This document shows, in pieces, positions 48,901 through 61,299 of a DNA stretch of 64,000 nucleotides (positions within the stretch are counted from its first letter, which is position 1; every line of letters begins with the position of its first letter). Below the pieces are notes generated by a model. That model had not been told where the DNA came from. It saw nothing but the letters and a program-made list of their open reading frames with translations, and did no database searches. Source of the DNA: Gnetum montanum (lineage: Eukaryota > Streptophyta > Gnetopsida > Gnetales > Gnetaceae); NCBI GenBank assembly GCA_015680685.1, contig MNCI01037991.1, positions 79,158 to 143,157 of the forward strand, read 5' to 3'. The position numbers and the translations under genes are program-made.

Positions 48901-51240
48901 CCTCGAGCTTGGCAACACTCAAAGGCTCTTGAAAATTACCTATGGCAGTCAATGAGGGTCATCTTTATCTTGTCCAAAACTGTGGCACAAAGAATGGGGC
49001 CTGCCATAAATGTCTCAGGTGCTATGCACGTTAAGGCAAGCCCACCATCATCATCGCGCATCCCATGCTCATCAAAACAGGTCCTACATGGGAAAACAAC
49101 ATTTACATTTAAATGATGACATAAAATTTAAAACAGAATCACAAGTTATAGTAAAATACAAAGGAGCATACATGTCCACTCTATATACTATCCTAGGTGG
49201 ATTCTAGAATAGAGTGTACACACGGAGAGATAGGAAAAGTATGTTGCTACTATTGTAATGACTACACGTAGGCAGCTACTACACACAAGTCAAGGGGCAT
49301 GTAGATCTAGGACCTTCAATAGGGCCTTCTACAACCTTGAAAAGTCCCTCGTCAATATCAGTAACAAAGGAAAGCATGCCTTGTGTGGACTCGGGTAACG
49401 CTATCTCAATGATATCATGAGCCAATTGTTCACTCAAGTGAGACCATATAACCACACCAAAATATTGTAGGATTAAGGACAAAAACAAACTGACACCAAG
49501 ACAAAACCATATCACATAGGGCCTGATGCGCAGGTCATAGGGGGGTATGTCCAATCCAAAAGGGCCAAACCAAGCAAGTACCCCAATAAGCTCAACCACC
49601 AGAAGAGAAGATCTGGGTTCCCTGCACTAGGCCAAAACATTAGGTAAGTGAGAAATCTAAGTGCTAACAATAGGGAAAAACCACATAAACCAAAAAATAA
49701 CATAAACAAATACTTTTAATGCCTAGCTTCACCCCATGAGACAAGGAAACTAACATCTATTTAGCGTATTTGATGCTTACTAGGGTACATTGAAATCAAT
49801 TTCATAGTAAATCCATGTTTAAATCATCAATCTTAGAAAAATAATAAATAATATAAACAGCATAAATTTAGAAATTAGTGAACATCTTGGTAATCACTTT
49901 TACATTTTCAAGCAAAGAAAACTTGACACTCACACCACAACCTCCCAAAGGCAACTCACACTGGAGGTTATTCCAGCAAATTCACGTAGTCCTCCCTCAA
50001 CACTCATGTTAGGTGCTTACAATCCAGCTCATGCTTGGAACCTGCAACTTGTCCTACAACCCTTGCCCTGTGTTTACGCTGCCCTGAACCTAGCAATCAT
50101 GTAGCTATCAATGGAGAAAGAGAAAAGAGAATAGGTCTTCTCCAAACAAGTCACGCAGGGCTCCCAAACCAAGTTACGTTGGGCTCCCCAATCAATTCAC
50201 GTTGGGTCCTTCCAAAAATCAAAATTTGGCAGTCACGTTGCCCTTCCAAAAATTAAAAATTTGGCATTCACACTACCCTTCCAAGAATTAAAAATTGGCA
50301 GTCACGTTGTCCTCCAAAAAAAATTGAAAATTTGCAGCTCACACTACCGAGGAGGGCAAGACACTCATGCTCCAATAGATTGATAATTTGTAGGACATTC
50401 ATGCTGCTAGGGAGGCTGAAATTCATGACTGGGCTTTCCCCTAGAACACTGTCCATTCTTGACTTAAAATCAAAGCCACCCTACCCAAAATCCAAACTAA
50501 TTTCACAGCTCACACTGTCTACTGCAAAATAGAAAATTTGTTGGTCACGCTGCTGTAAGGACAAAAAACGTCAGTTGCTGGAAACACCAAGAGGATTTCT
50601 GTGTACATAGTTTCAACCCCAGATCCATGTGAGGGCTATGCTAGAAAAAACAAATCCAAGGTGCCCTGAACAGTCTTGTGGATTAGATAGGAACTTACAT
50701 GGTCAGTAAATTTGTTAATGATTGTGTAACAAGATGATGATTTGATATGAGAATGTAATACCAACTGACGAGAAAATGAGATCTACTTCAAGATCGGATC
50801 TTGAAGGTAATGAAAACAATGTAAAATATGCAAAACAACTATAAAAATCAATGTAAACAGGATGCAATGAATTGAATTTAGAAAATGCATGATGCTAAGA
50901 TTTGGGATTTGTCTTATGGACAAATATGATGAATACAATGGGATTTGCAAGCGGACTCCAGTTTGGATGAAGTATTTGCCACCAACAAGAAGCTACTTAG
51001 AGTTTAAACAAGCAAAAGGATGATCTACCTTGTTCACTAGCCAATTTGGGTGCAAGGGAGTCATGCTCGAAGCAAAATGTTTGCTAACTTCCAATTTCTG
51101 GCCAAAAATCTTCTCTCTATCACTATCGATGCTCTTGCTAACTTTCATCAACTGTTTCAACTTTTTCAACCTCTTTTTTCTTGTTGCCAAATCTTTTTTT
51201 TTTCACCAACCCTTTGAGCATTGTCCGCTAGGGTATTCAT
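45985..51240 (-). pseudogene. Antisense spliced gene of element E, FCP1-like/coiled-coil
   Basis: Eight-exon model, in reading order: 51240-51029 (least sure), 49621-49172, 49083-48812, 48713-47667, 47570-47252, 47163-46970, 46889-46155, 46065-45985. Introns 2-7 are 80-98 bp with GT/AG ends, at the same places as in the F copy. Exon 2 reads VVELIGVLAWFGP and QYFGVVIWSHLSEQLAHDI, ending NPPRIVYRVDM, the FCP1/NIF (HAD phosphatase) pattern with weakened motif I. Exon 4 has VRGVKVSFHLTIEF and LFGEPIDG, recalling plant transposon proteins. Exon 7 is coiled coil (WHEVRSLKEALAKEREKNGD). Exon 8 is an acidic tail. There are stops (for example near 48328) and frameshifts, so this copy is dead. Gene on the strand opposite to E's gag and protease. 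Confidence 0.72.
50205..50345 (-). repeat. ~36-bp tandem array in intron 1 of the antisense gene
   Basis: Three to four imperfect units around ggcagtcacgttgcccttcc followed by an A-rich part. The words TCACGTTG/TCACGCTG recur through 50150-50560 and resemble those in the LTR of E. It lies in the putative 1.4-kb first intron. Confidence 0.75.
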
Positions 51241-52540
51241 TGGATTAGGGTTAGGAGAAGAACATGGTTTAGATGACGCATGTCCTGGGCCAGCAGAATG
51301 TCGTTGACCTAGCATGCTATAGTTGAAGCTTGTGATGCTACGTTGTGCTATGCTCTGAAGAGTAGCATAGCGTAACCACCCTTTAAAAAAAATTTAACCT
51401 TGTCTTTCACGTTGAAGGATTTCAAAATCTTCGGTGAAAAAAGAATAAACTATCCCACAGCTACACTATGATACACTGGGAAGCATATCGTGGCGTAATG
51501 TTATCCTTGTTTTTGTAGCTATATCAACTGTGTTGCTTGTGTTACACTGCACTACACTGCATAGCATAACATGGCATAACACACAAAAAGTTAAAGTTTT
51601 GAAACATGGTTAACTTGCAAAGTTGAAGTGTTGTCACCATGCATCCCTTGTTCTATCTTGTCCTTCTGAAGTCTGCTACACTGAGCTACGTAGCATAGTG
51701 TAGAAGGCCCTCAACCGGAAAAAATTTGTTGAGATGTGCAACTATTTTTAGTACTTCCATCGCTCAGATGTCTTGACGCTGCACTTGTGGAAAGCCTTGT
51801 CTAAACTTCAAGACTTTGCTGAATCATCGAGGTCTCAAAATTTCATGGTGTTTCAATGGCCCTTCTTTGTTGACATTTGGAGGGCTTGCCTGAGAGATGT
51901 TAATGAAGAATACGAAGCATCATAGAGGTAAAGATGCTAACATCGTTCGTCTGCTGCTGCTCGGATGTTGTTCTATCAAACCTAGAAGTGCGAAGGTTGG
52001 GAGCATAAGAAGTAGAAGAGGGATTTTACAAGTGTGAGGGAGAAAGGTTCGAGGAAGACTCAAGTGTGAGCAGGATACCTCACAAACATGTTATTAGATA
52101 ACTTCTTGTTGGTGTTTTCGTGAGAGGTTATGCTGTTGCACTATATATGTGGGGCTTGCCTGGGTGAGTTGTGTTATGCCCATATGGCCTAGATGACTTA
52201 CGTTTCATCCATTTTTCTTGGCTTTTTCAAATTTTTTTCACTTTTTTTGGACAAGCTACATTACATCTACATAGGGTTTTAACCTGCCTATAGATGCATT
52301 CCATGAGGTGAGTTGCATTACGCCAGTTCATGGACGTCACAGTTATCATGTGCGAAAGGCTCCTTGTACGTTTACATCTTGTACAAATGGGAGAAGAAAG
52401 TAAGGGTAGTTGCAAGGATAAGAGAGGGAAAAAGTAAGGTAAGATGTTTGGAGAGGAAAGGTAGGGTCTGCACTCCCAAGTAGTTAGGCTAGTCTGAGCA
52501 GCCACCTTAGAATGTTGTGACACCTCGCCCTCCTAGTGAA
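51241..52540. other. Region upstream of the antisense gene of E
   Basis: No gene recognised. It holds repeated palindromic words such as TAGCATAGCGTAAC, CTATGCAGTGTAG and GCATAGCACAACG (51300-51590), which resemble the CACGCTGCA words of E's LTR. It could be the promoter of the antisense gene or part of an LTR. No TATA box could be assigned. Confidence 0.4.
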
Positions 52541-53000
52541 TGCATCTTTGAACAATGCTATTGTAGTAAGTAACCTAGAAAACACAACAAAGTGCAAAGA
52601 ACAAAAGCAATTATCCTAACCACTGGGGAGGCTGTTGAAACAAGTGTTGTCTAAAGTGGAAAAGGGAGCATGGGCCATGGAAAGGGGACCGTAGAAAAAA
52701 AGGCAAGGATCCCTTTGTTGACACCATAGCTCAGGAATTCGCCATTGATAGCTAGGTTCATCTTACCCATCTGACTTGGCAAAGAGCCAATCAGATGAAT
52801 TTGAGAAGCCAGACCCTGACGACAACAGTGACTGGAGGCAACCAAGGCTATGGGTGATCATAGTTTTCTTGATGCTCCAACTGGCAATGCTGACCTTGGG
52901 AGTTGCAATTGCTGAATGACTATTGTTGCAGCAGCTCCGAGGAGTCAGTAGTATGCCCTTCAACATATCCAAGGAATCAGTAGAATGTCGGGGAGTAGTG
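52541..53000. other. Unassigned stretch at the E/F boundary
   Basis: About 460 bp of average composition. Minus-strand frames (52651-52845, 52763-52972) are short and match nothing I recognise. It may contain the 3' end of element F, but no LTR could be identified. Confidence 0.35.
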
Positions 53001-53009
53001 GCATTGTGT

Positions 53010-53470
53010 TTTTTCTAACACCCTACCTATTTTATCTGATGGGGATGTTGTGAAAAAATGGTCAGGCCCACTTGTTTCGTGGATCGTCTATTGGCATATC
53101 CCAGTTTTATGTCCTTGTAGATCATCGTTGCTGGTTTTAGGTCCCAGCAGACCATGGTCCTAGTTTAAAGTCTGGGTAGACCGAAGTGTGCTAGTTTTAC
53201 ATCATAGTAGATGGTGGAAGAGATAGTTTATGGTCCTAGCAGACTATGCTGTGCGTGTCAATTTTGTGTCGTGACCTAGGGACAAGTCTATGTTGGTTTA
53301 ATGTCTCAGCAAAGGGATGCTTACCTTGCCAATTTTACATCGTGGTGAATGATTGAAAGCCTTGCCAATTTAATGTCATGGCAGACACGTGCAAAAATGC
53401 TATTTTTACATTGTAGTGGACATGTACAACACTGCCAGTTTTACGTCATAGTGGAGCAGACAATTATTAC
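53010..53470 (-). repeat. Degenerate tandem array 3' of F integrase
   Basis: About ten loosely spaced units of 35-50 bp around GCCAGTTTTACGTCATAGTGGAC (variants ccagttttatgtccttgtagat, ctagtttaaagtctgggtagac). Related arrays lie at 56400-56680 and 61300-61460. Confidence 0.75.
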
Positions 53471-53519
53471 CTTGCGTTTTAGCTAAGTTGACGTCTAAAT
53501 GTGGTACTGCTTTAGGTAC

Positions 53520-53915
53520 ATATGATTCATTGGGTTTGCAAGCTTGTTGTTGTTGATGTCTACTAGCCTGAATGCTCCATTGTCATATGCATTGATGACT
53601 TGGAAGGGGCCTTCCCAACTTGTAGAGAATCTTCTCACTGGTTCACGAATGGCTTTATGGACCAAGTCTCCTTTCTTGATTAGTCGCTGATGTAGGTTGT
53701 GTGGTTGGAATGGCCAAGTGATCTATGTGGTATGCAACTCAGTTGGTGACACATGTATTAGATTTGTGTAACACTAACATGTGTTACATTTCTTAACTTT
53801 GGTAAAGCAATCTTGTTCCATGTACGGTCAGTAATACCCTAAGCATCTGATTTTTGTGACCATGGCTCGCAGGGCTATGTGTCCTTCACATAGTCCCTCA
53901 TGGACTTCGCTAACT
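53520..53915 (-). pseudogene. Integrase remnant of element F, catalytic core deleted
   Basis: The minus strand has the N-terminal integrase part (RHSFDGVFLTMLI, then VHEGLCEGHIA and GYYWPYMEQD in shifting frames, 53800-53990). It jumps near 53720-53790 to the C-terminal domain (IRKGDLVHKAIREPV, TSWEGPFQVINAYDNGAFRL, VDINNNKLANPMN; 53530-53700). The DDE core, about 150 residues, is missing. The C-terminal domain is in one frame without stops for about 55 residues. Confidence 0.85.
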
Positions 53916-54239
53916 ATCCTTTGCGCTTGGTCATTATTAACATAGTTAAAAATACCCCATCAAAGGAGTGCCTACATAGAGTGTTGTCTCTGATGATGAT
54001 GTATTGCTTGGCATGCTTGTGGATTGCGTCCTTTTGTGTAGATGTCAACTTGTGTAGTGGTTCGCTACATATAAGGTAGATTTTAATGTTGTCGTACCAT
54101 TCTGGCATTCCTTCCGCACTTAAAGAAGAGATTTGCACCACTTGGATGACAGGATCTGTACATTTCATCATTAAAGTGGGCAAGATGGAAAAAAAATGTG
54201 ATAGCACATTTAAAGCTAGCGTAGCTAGTGCATCAGCTA

Positions 54240-54720
54240 CAATGTTCTCACTATGTGGCACGTGTCGGACGTTAGTTGTTGTAAATTATTTCAGAAGGTC
54301 TTTAGCCATATCGCAATAGGGTTGTAGATGCACAGCTTTGCAGACGTAGACTTCTGTAATTTGATTGACAACGAGCATTGAATTTCCTCAGATTGCCAGG
54401 TGTTGAACGTTCAGTTCTCTGGCTGCTAATAGTCCCCTAAGGATCCCCTCATATTTTGCAACATTATTCATACAGGGAAATGCCAGGCGGTAAGCCAATG
54501 GATGAACATCCTTAGGGAAAAGTGTGATGATGGCAACAGAACTGCCACCTCTAGTGGTCAAAGCTCCATCAAAGTGTAATGTCGCTTTGAGACCTATTGA
54601 TACATGGCTTAAACTATGTACATGTTCATTTGGAAATTCAGGCTATATCATCACATGATCATTAACATGTGATGCTACAAGTTGGTTGGCTATCACTTGG
54701 CCTTTCGTAGAAGATTGGCC
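54240..54720 (-). pseudogene. Second (plant-type) RNase H domain of element F
   Basis: The minus strand reads LHFDGALTTRGGSS, AYRLAFPCMNNVAKYEGIL, ELNVQHLAIxGNS and HVPHSENIVADALATLA. This is the archaeal/plant-type RNase H (DGA ... NNxAEYExxI ... xGDSxLV ... HVPRxxNxxADALA) found after the normal RNase H in the Tat clade. Catalytic Asp of DGA and Asp of ADALA are seen. The Glu of AEYE is Lys here (AKYE) and the GDS is damaged. Confidence 0.85.
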
Positions 54721-54834
54721 AACGTAGTGTAAATCAAATTCTGCTGTGATAAATTTTCATCAGGCTATCTTACTGGTCTTGTATAAATTATTCGTGATGG
54801 CCTGTAGAATGTTGTTCTTGCAAATTATGTGAAC

Positions 54835-56328
54835 TTAGCTGCAAAAAAGATAGTGTCTATATTTCTTGATCACGAAAACCAATGCCAAGCAGTTATGCTC
54901 TACTTCATTGTACCTTGTTTCATATGCAAATAGAGCATGACTTAGATAATAGATGGGGATTTCTGACCCATCATCCCTCTTTTGACACAACAACGCAACT
55001 ATGGACATATCTAAACTTGCTAGGTAGATGTAGAAGGGCTGATCCCTTTGTGGTGGGAAAACCATTGGCAAATGTAACAACTCTTTCTTTAAGTTGTCAA
55101 AAGCATGCTGACAGTTCTCTGTCCATTCGAAGTTAACCCCCTTGTTGAGTAGATGTTGCATGGTGTGTAACTTGTCTATCAACTTTGAGATGAACCTTTT
55201 GGTAAACTATAACCCACCTTGCAACCCACGCAGTTCTTTGAGGTTTGTTAACAATGCCAGGTTAATAATGGCCCTAACCTTGTCAAGGTCGACTCGTATG
55301 CCAGTCTCCAATACTACAAACCCCAACATGCGTCCGATTTTGACTTCGAACACACATTTTCTTGGATTGAGTCATAGGTCATGCCTGAGACATCATTTAA
55401 GGATTAACTCTAAATTCTTAGGGTGATCTACCGACTTCCTAAATTTAACAGCTATGTCGTCTACGTAGTCGTTCAATCTCTCTCAGAGATAATCGCTAAA
55501 GATATACGTCATGGCACGTTGATAAGTTGCTCTAGCATTTTCTAGCCCAAAAGGCATCATGGTATAATAGAAAGTTCCCCAGGGAGTCATGAAAGTTGTA
55601 GTTAGTTGATGTTCTAGGTTAATACAGATTTGATTGTATCCCAAAAACCCATCCATAAAGGATAGTAAAGCATGTCCAGCTATTATATCGATAAGTTGGT
55701 CGATACTCGGTAATGGGAAATTGTCTTTAATTGTTGTCTTGTTCAGATTGTGGAAGTCTATATAGATGCGTATTCCTCCCATTTTCTTAGAAATGATAAT
55801 GATGTTTGACACCCAATCTGAGTAATCATCCGCATGGATGAAACCATCTTAATATAGCTTAGTGATTTCATCATGCACTACCAATGCAATTTCAGGGTTA
55901 ATCTTCCATGATCTCTATCTAACCGCTTCGATACATGGGTCTAACAGGATATTATGCTATATTAGTCGTGGGTCTAAACCCGGCATGTCTTCGTACGACC
56001 ATGTGAACACCACAATGTTATCTTGGAGAACTCATGACATATCGTTCTACGTTTTTTGGTCAAGGAGAGAACTAACCTTCAATGTTTTGCTTTCTCCTTT
56101 GTGTCTAACCACAAAGACCTCAGTGATGGAATCCTTGGTCACATCACTAGCCTCTAGGTCTAGGGCTTGGGCCAAATGTTCTGGCTAGTCTGGGGATACT
56201 TCCGAGGCTGCTATGGTTATGTCACAGGAGGAGGCATTGGTCCCTATCATTGCAAGATTAGGTTGTCTAAAGGTTTCCCCATACGGGCCTGTTAGGGCTA
56301 GGGGTGCAAGCAAAGCTTCATCCATTTG
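54835..56328 (-). pseudogene. Tat-like RT and first RNase H (element F)
   Basis: Pol begins near a minus-strand ATG at 56328 (MDEALLAPLALTGPYGETF) and contains VFTWSYEDMPGLDP (about 56000). RT follows, with MGGIRIYIDFHNLNKTTIKD, FPLPSIDQLIDIIAGH, MPFGLENARATYQRAM (55483-55812) and the catalytic loop NDYVDDIAVK near 55455. The first RNase H is at 54835-55182 (FEWTENCQHAFDNLKKEL, YYLSHALFAYETRYNEVEHN). YVDD is intact. There are at least five stops. About 15 bases before the ATG, ttgatggttttacag reads as a splice acceptor on this strand. Confidence 0.88.
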
Positions 56329-56399
56329 CAAACTGACCTGTAAAACCATCAAGAAAGGAAGTAGTTAAATTGTTTTTGTCAACATGATGAAATGATACA

Positions 56400-56680
56400 A
56401 GGCTTTAGAGGTGCGTGTCAAAAAGGCTACCAGTTTAAGGTCTTAGCAGACCGTTACAATATACAAAGTTTGTAAGAAAATAGCAAGAAAGGTTTCCTGG
56501 GTGCTAGCTTAATGTCCTCGTGGACTATGGCTAAAAGTATAATGTGGTGTGTCTAGTGTGGAAAAATAGCTAGTTTAGGGTCTTTGCAGACCATAGTTAA
56601 TGCGATCGGATTATGAGACGATAAGCTATGCATTAGTTTAAGGTTTTTTCAGACTGTAATTAATGTGATATCTTCGAGAT
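56400..56680 (+). repeat. Degenerate tandem array between RT and antisense gene of F
   Basis: Four or five units around CTAGTTTAAGGTCTTAGCAGACC (56425, 56500, 56570, 56635), spaced 65-75 bp. It uses the same core word as 53010-53470. Confidence 0.75.
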
Positions 56681-56894
56681 TAATGGCACAATCTTTACGC
56701 TTCATGTCAAACTGACATTATTGCACTTCGAGAAGGTTCTGCACTAATCGGACATGAAAACAATAAGTTTTTACCATCACACTTATAAGTAGATGGTTCA
56801 TCCTCAAGGTAAACTACAAGGGTAGTGAAGTTGAGTTAGGCTAAAGAAGAAGGAAAGCATAAGTTGATTTCGTAAAGGTTATTCAGGCGTAACA

Positions 56895-59800
56895 ATGGTA
56901 CCAAAGACTAAATGCAAACATGCCAAGTCTGTCAGGATCAATGAATTATAGGAAAGTCTAGGGTGAATTTCGAAGGTGTGACTCGAAACTCAGGAGGCTA
57001 CTCCACTTGCCCAGTAAGTCATTCTTCACCTTCCTTATGTGAATATGCATTGGATCACTTTCGTTGTCATTGTGCTGTAATTTGTATTTGTTTCGAAAAT
57101 GTGCACTACAATGGTTGTCGATACCTGCTTGTGCTAGTTATGCTATGGGAGTTTGTAATATTACCCCTATCATCATTTTCAGAGATAGACCTTGCACCAT
57201 TGTAAGGGTTTGGGTGGTTTCGGTAGTGCATCTCTAGCGTAACATGTGATTTTCTAGGAGTTAAGGTAGCACGAACCTCAGTGTTGCGTAACGGATTCTT
57301 ATGAGCTTTTTCGATTTATTTTGGTGTTGTTAGAATGTCTAAACTATTTTCTAATGGTAATGTGTTTTATTGGAAAGGGTCACGCTAAAGCCTGTCCTGA
57401 TTATTCTAGACATTGTGGGTGTTCTATGCTGTCTAAATGTCCCTATGGCCGATGTTCCTCCTGCCCATGCTCATGTAGGGGGAGAGGCGATTTGGTTCCA
57501 AACAGGTGCATGGGAGTTCCTGCAATTTTTGTTGCATAACTTTAGTGTAATTTTTTGGTCACATTTATTGGCTGAGACAACCTTCGCTATTCTAGAAACG
57601 CTGCTGGTTGGGTCAACATAGAGCATCTTAACATTTATGGTGGATGGGTCAATCAAAGCCATAGGTGGAAGGGATAGTAAACAACGCATCAAGGGTTTGA
57701 GGCACTTATTTTGGATTTGGGAGATGCCCAAGTTTAATTGCTATGACGCCTACAACATGCTATTCATAGCTCGTCATCTCATCACCTATTTTTAGAACCT
57801 ACCTGGCATCGTGTATTATGCTGACGAGTAAGTGCTATCAAGGTGCTATGATTTGTTAATTGCTATCTAATTTTGTGTTAGATGTAAACAGTTTTCTGTA
57901 TTCTATTACATAGGTTCTCTATCGATGCGGATGGTCTCCAGGGTGATATGGATGTGTTATCCATCGCCCAAATAGACATAAAGGAATTCACTTCCATTAG
58001 CAACATGTGTGCTGGTGTCTTGGGACAACTAGGATTTAAAATCCAACACTACCCTATCTGGTATGCCAAAATCTTTGTTAAGTGTAGAGACTCTAGATGG
58101 ATGGATAGGGAGTGGACTTTAGACCATCCCATCACCATTAAATATGTGCAAATAAACCTCCTACCGTTTCCTTTTCCTTTTAGACACCGTAAGTTACGCT
58201 ACACTGATCAACTGTGTGACCCTATGGGATGAAAATAGTGTTTAAGATTCTATGGTTTTGTTGTTTTGTCTAACCTATTTTTTGTATTTTATGTTTATAG
58301 TTAAAGAATCTTAGGAGGTTATGGTGATAGCCTCTAGGCATGACATAGCCACCATCTTCTTTCGTTATGGTGATATAAATGAGGCACAATGTTGGCTTTG
58401 CCACGGAGCAACCCCAGCTACCATAACCAATAACCTCTGGGAAGCTGGACTGATGGAGCTATTTCTAGCTATAACCCTCAATGTTTTGGTAGCCAAAATG
58501 TTGGCCCTAATCGACCCCTTTAGCAAATAAGCCAAGAATTTTTACACGCACATGTGTAACGTGTGCATGAGTTTTGATATTAATGCTCAACTGTTTGCTA
58601 ACTTTTTTGGCATTCCTTCTAATGGCCTCCAAGTGGGAGAGAAATCCAAAAAGAGTTTTAAACATCATAACGACATGGAGGAGTGGTTAGGGGCTAAAAA
58701 AAAGCAGAAAGGAATCTATGCTGAGAAGATCCAGCTAGAGGTTGCTGGCACCATTTACCCCCTCTTTCGTGCTCGTGCCTTCCCCAAGCTACTCTCCCAA
58801 GGAAAAATCCTTGGAATAGAGTAGTATTGGATCATGCGGGAGGTTATGGAAGAGGGCACATGATATAACTGGGCCAAGTACCTTGCTGAAGGCCTGCAGG
58901 CTGAAATGGTCAAGCTTCACAAGAAGCTTAAGTCTCGTTTCAACATGCATTTTTCCTTCTTCATAGCTTATTTACGACATTTTTCTGAATTCTTGGTGGT
59001 TCACAAGGATAGAGTCTGGGTGTAGTAGGATCCTAACTAGATCTCCAAGCCATGGATTTGCCAAGTCTTCTGCACCGTCCGATCCCAAGATCCACCTAAA
59101 GCTATTGGGGAGTCATTTTTAATAACAACTAGGGATTGGGTGGTGTGTGCCTTCCGTGGTCGAGAAAATGTGGATGGGGTGCCCCCTTCTAACATCGACA
59201 ATGCATTGAAGAAAAATCACTTGGCAGCAAAGATAGTAGCCTCATCGGTTCAGCATCTGGCTATGGATTCTCTCGGCCCAACCAATGAAGAGGGGAGGAA
59301 ACTGTGCATTAAGTTTCATAGGAGCCATCCCACGGCTGGTAAGTAGAGTAATGCGTGATTTTTTTATGTATATTATGCTACATATAGATGTTGTTTTTTT
59401 GTGTAGCACTTGTGGGAAGTGAGTAAATTTTTGCTAACTATGATGTATTCTACAGGAAGAAGGAAAGATGTGGAGGGACTGACCCCTGAAACAGGGGTTA
59501 TAGTCTTGCAACGTGGGGAAGGAGCCCTAGTTTTGGAAAAGGAGGCCCCTGTTGACAACGTGGGTAGTACGTAGGCTTCTATGCCTAAAGGGAAGATGAG
59601 TGTAGAAGATGGCATGGCCCTTTTGGATGGGCTAGAAAGGGAGTGGTTCATCGCTGGTGGGTTTGACCGCTTGCTTGACCTTTCCTTGATGGGCAATCCT
59701 CCCGCTATTACCCCTAAGGGTTTGCTATATAGGATCTTTGTACTATTGTAGCATCTTAAATTTTTCCTTTTTCTACTATGTTATGTTTAACTCGTTTTGT

Positions 59801-61092
59801 TTTCATAGTAGGCACTTCTGATAACAGTGGCACACCTTCATCAGCAACCCCTACTCAACATTGGGCTGAGGCCCTCGACAAATTTACCTTCATGGAGGGA
59901 ATTGTTAATGATATGATCAGTCGCTTGGAGCAAATTGATCCTAAGATATGTACATCACTGTTGTTATGCAGGAATTTTTGAAATTGTCACATTATGTCAT
60001 CCTGTCATGTCTAACTATCTTCTTCGTGTTACAACATCTCGCCTCAAATGGGATCCCAAAGAGCTTGTTGACGTAGATGCTACCACTAAACCCTCACTAG
60101 AGGTGACCGAAGTACCACTTCATGTTTACGATGAGATGCATAAATGTGTGTTGTGCTTGGCCTATTCTCTATGGGAGAGTTATAACGTCAATGAAGATCT
60201 CTAGAAGAAGTTGCAGAAAGCAGAAAAAGAGAAAACCGCCCTAGCTACCAGGGTGGAGGACCTTAAGTCCAGGAATGAATGTCTACAAGCTCAGGATACC
60301 AATGATGAGAATTGATAGATGGCTATGATTGACTATGCCTGCTATTGGATGGTCATCAGGAACAACATCCAAGCTAGCCATGAGCTCATTGAGCAATGAA
60401 TGCAAATGGATCTCCTAGCCTAGAAGAACCAAGACTGGAAGGACTACAACGCGAGGGTCCAGCAATGGGGGTAGGCACAAAAAAATTATAAACACATGTA
60501 TAAGTAGGAATGTGTTGCCTACCACCAACATTACAAAGATTCTGTAGTTGAAGCACAGTCCCTCTAGCTATTCCTCGATGTCATCGATGCTTCTACACCA
60601 TATGAAAAGTTCCAGGAACAAGTGACAGTGAGTGTCTCCCTTGAGAGAGAGATGACCATCCTTGGTGGGAGACCACTATCCCTTCCTTTTACCCTGGGTC
60701 ACCTCGATGGACTCCTGTGGAAAAGGGGAAGGTCAAGGCTAGAACTAATCTAGGAGATGGCATTTGGGTAGAGCTCATTGAGGATGAGATTATGTGATGC
60801 TTGTCAGTCGACCTAGAACAAATTCCTTTTGCGGCCAATGCAGGACCATCATAGGTAAGCTATGCGACTATTGTATTTTTCTTATGTGTGATTTTAATTG
60901 CGATGCTAACATTTGCCTCATGTCAAATTGTAGGATTGGCACGAAGAGGATTTCCATGAGGAGAAGCCTCATAGAGAGGATTAGCCCCATGAAGAGGATC
61001 AGCCCGAAGAAGATCTTCATGAGGAAGATCCTCATGAGGCAAATGTAGAGTTGGGTGAAGCAGATGGAGGTGGTAACAAGGGGGATGTGTAG
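56895..61092 (+). pseudogene. Antisense spliced gene of element F, FCP1-like/coiled-coil
   Basis: Homologous to 45985-51240, opposite to F's own gag and pol. Exons: 56895-57013, 57378-57827, 57914-58198, 58301-59338, 59456-~59720, 59819-~59945, ~60030-60854, 60934-61092. Introns with clear GT/AG ends: 57014, 57828, 58199, 59339 and 60855; donors 5 and 6 are decayed. Exon 2 has LIILDIVGVLCCL (weak HAD motif I), FLQFLLHNFSVIFWSHLLAE, LRHLFWIWEMPKFN and NLPGIVYYADE, the order of FCP1/NIF domains (DLNGVL ... FLxFxxxxFxVxxWSS ... LxxLW ... NPPxxxIxP). Exon 4 has MSFDINAQLFANFFGIPSNG and FPKLLSQGKILGIE. Exon 7 is coiled coil with DYACYWMVIRNNIQA. Exon 8 is rich in Glu, His and Asp. The motif II-III acids (IDD) read IAR here. 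Several stops. Confidence 0.72.
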
Positions 61093-61299
61093 CATTGCAA
61101 TATTAGTTAAGGATTTTATTTTTTTTATTTTTTTATTTTTTATTCTTTTACTTGATGGATTTGTAAACTATAGAACTAATTTTTGTTGTAATATAAGGCA
61201 ATAAAGAATACCATTTTTTTTTGTTTTTAAGTTAGTTAATGGTGTTTGTAAAAGAAAGGTTTTTATTTTTTTTTATGAAGAAAAATGCTTTGTTGGAAA

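Noticed and set aside
52651-52972. LRR-like reading on the minus strand
   Set aside because: A few Leu/Asn words, but no repeat spacing in any frame.
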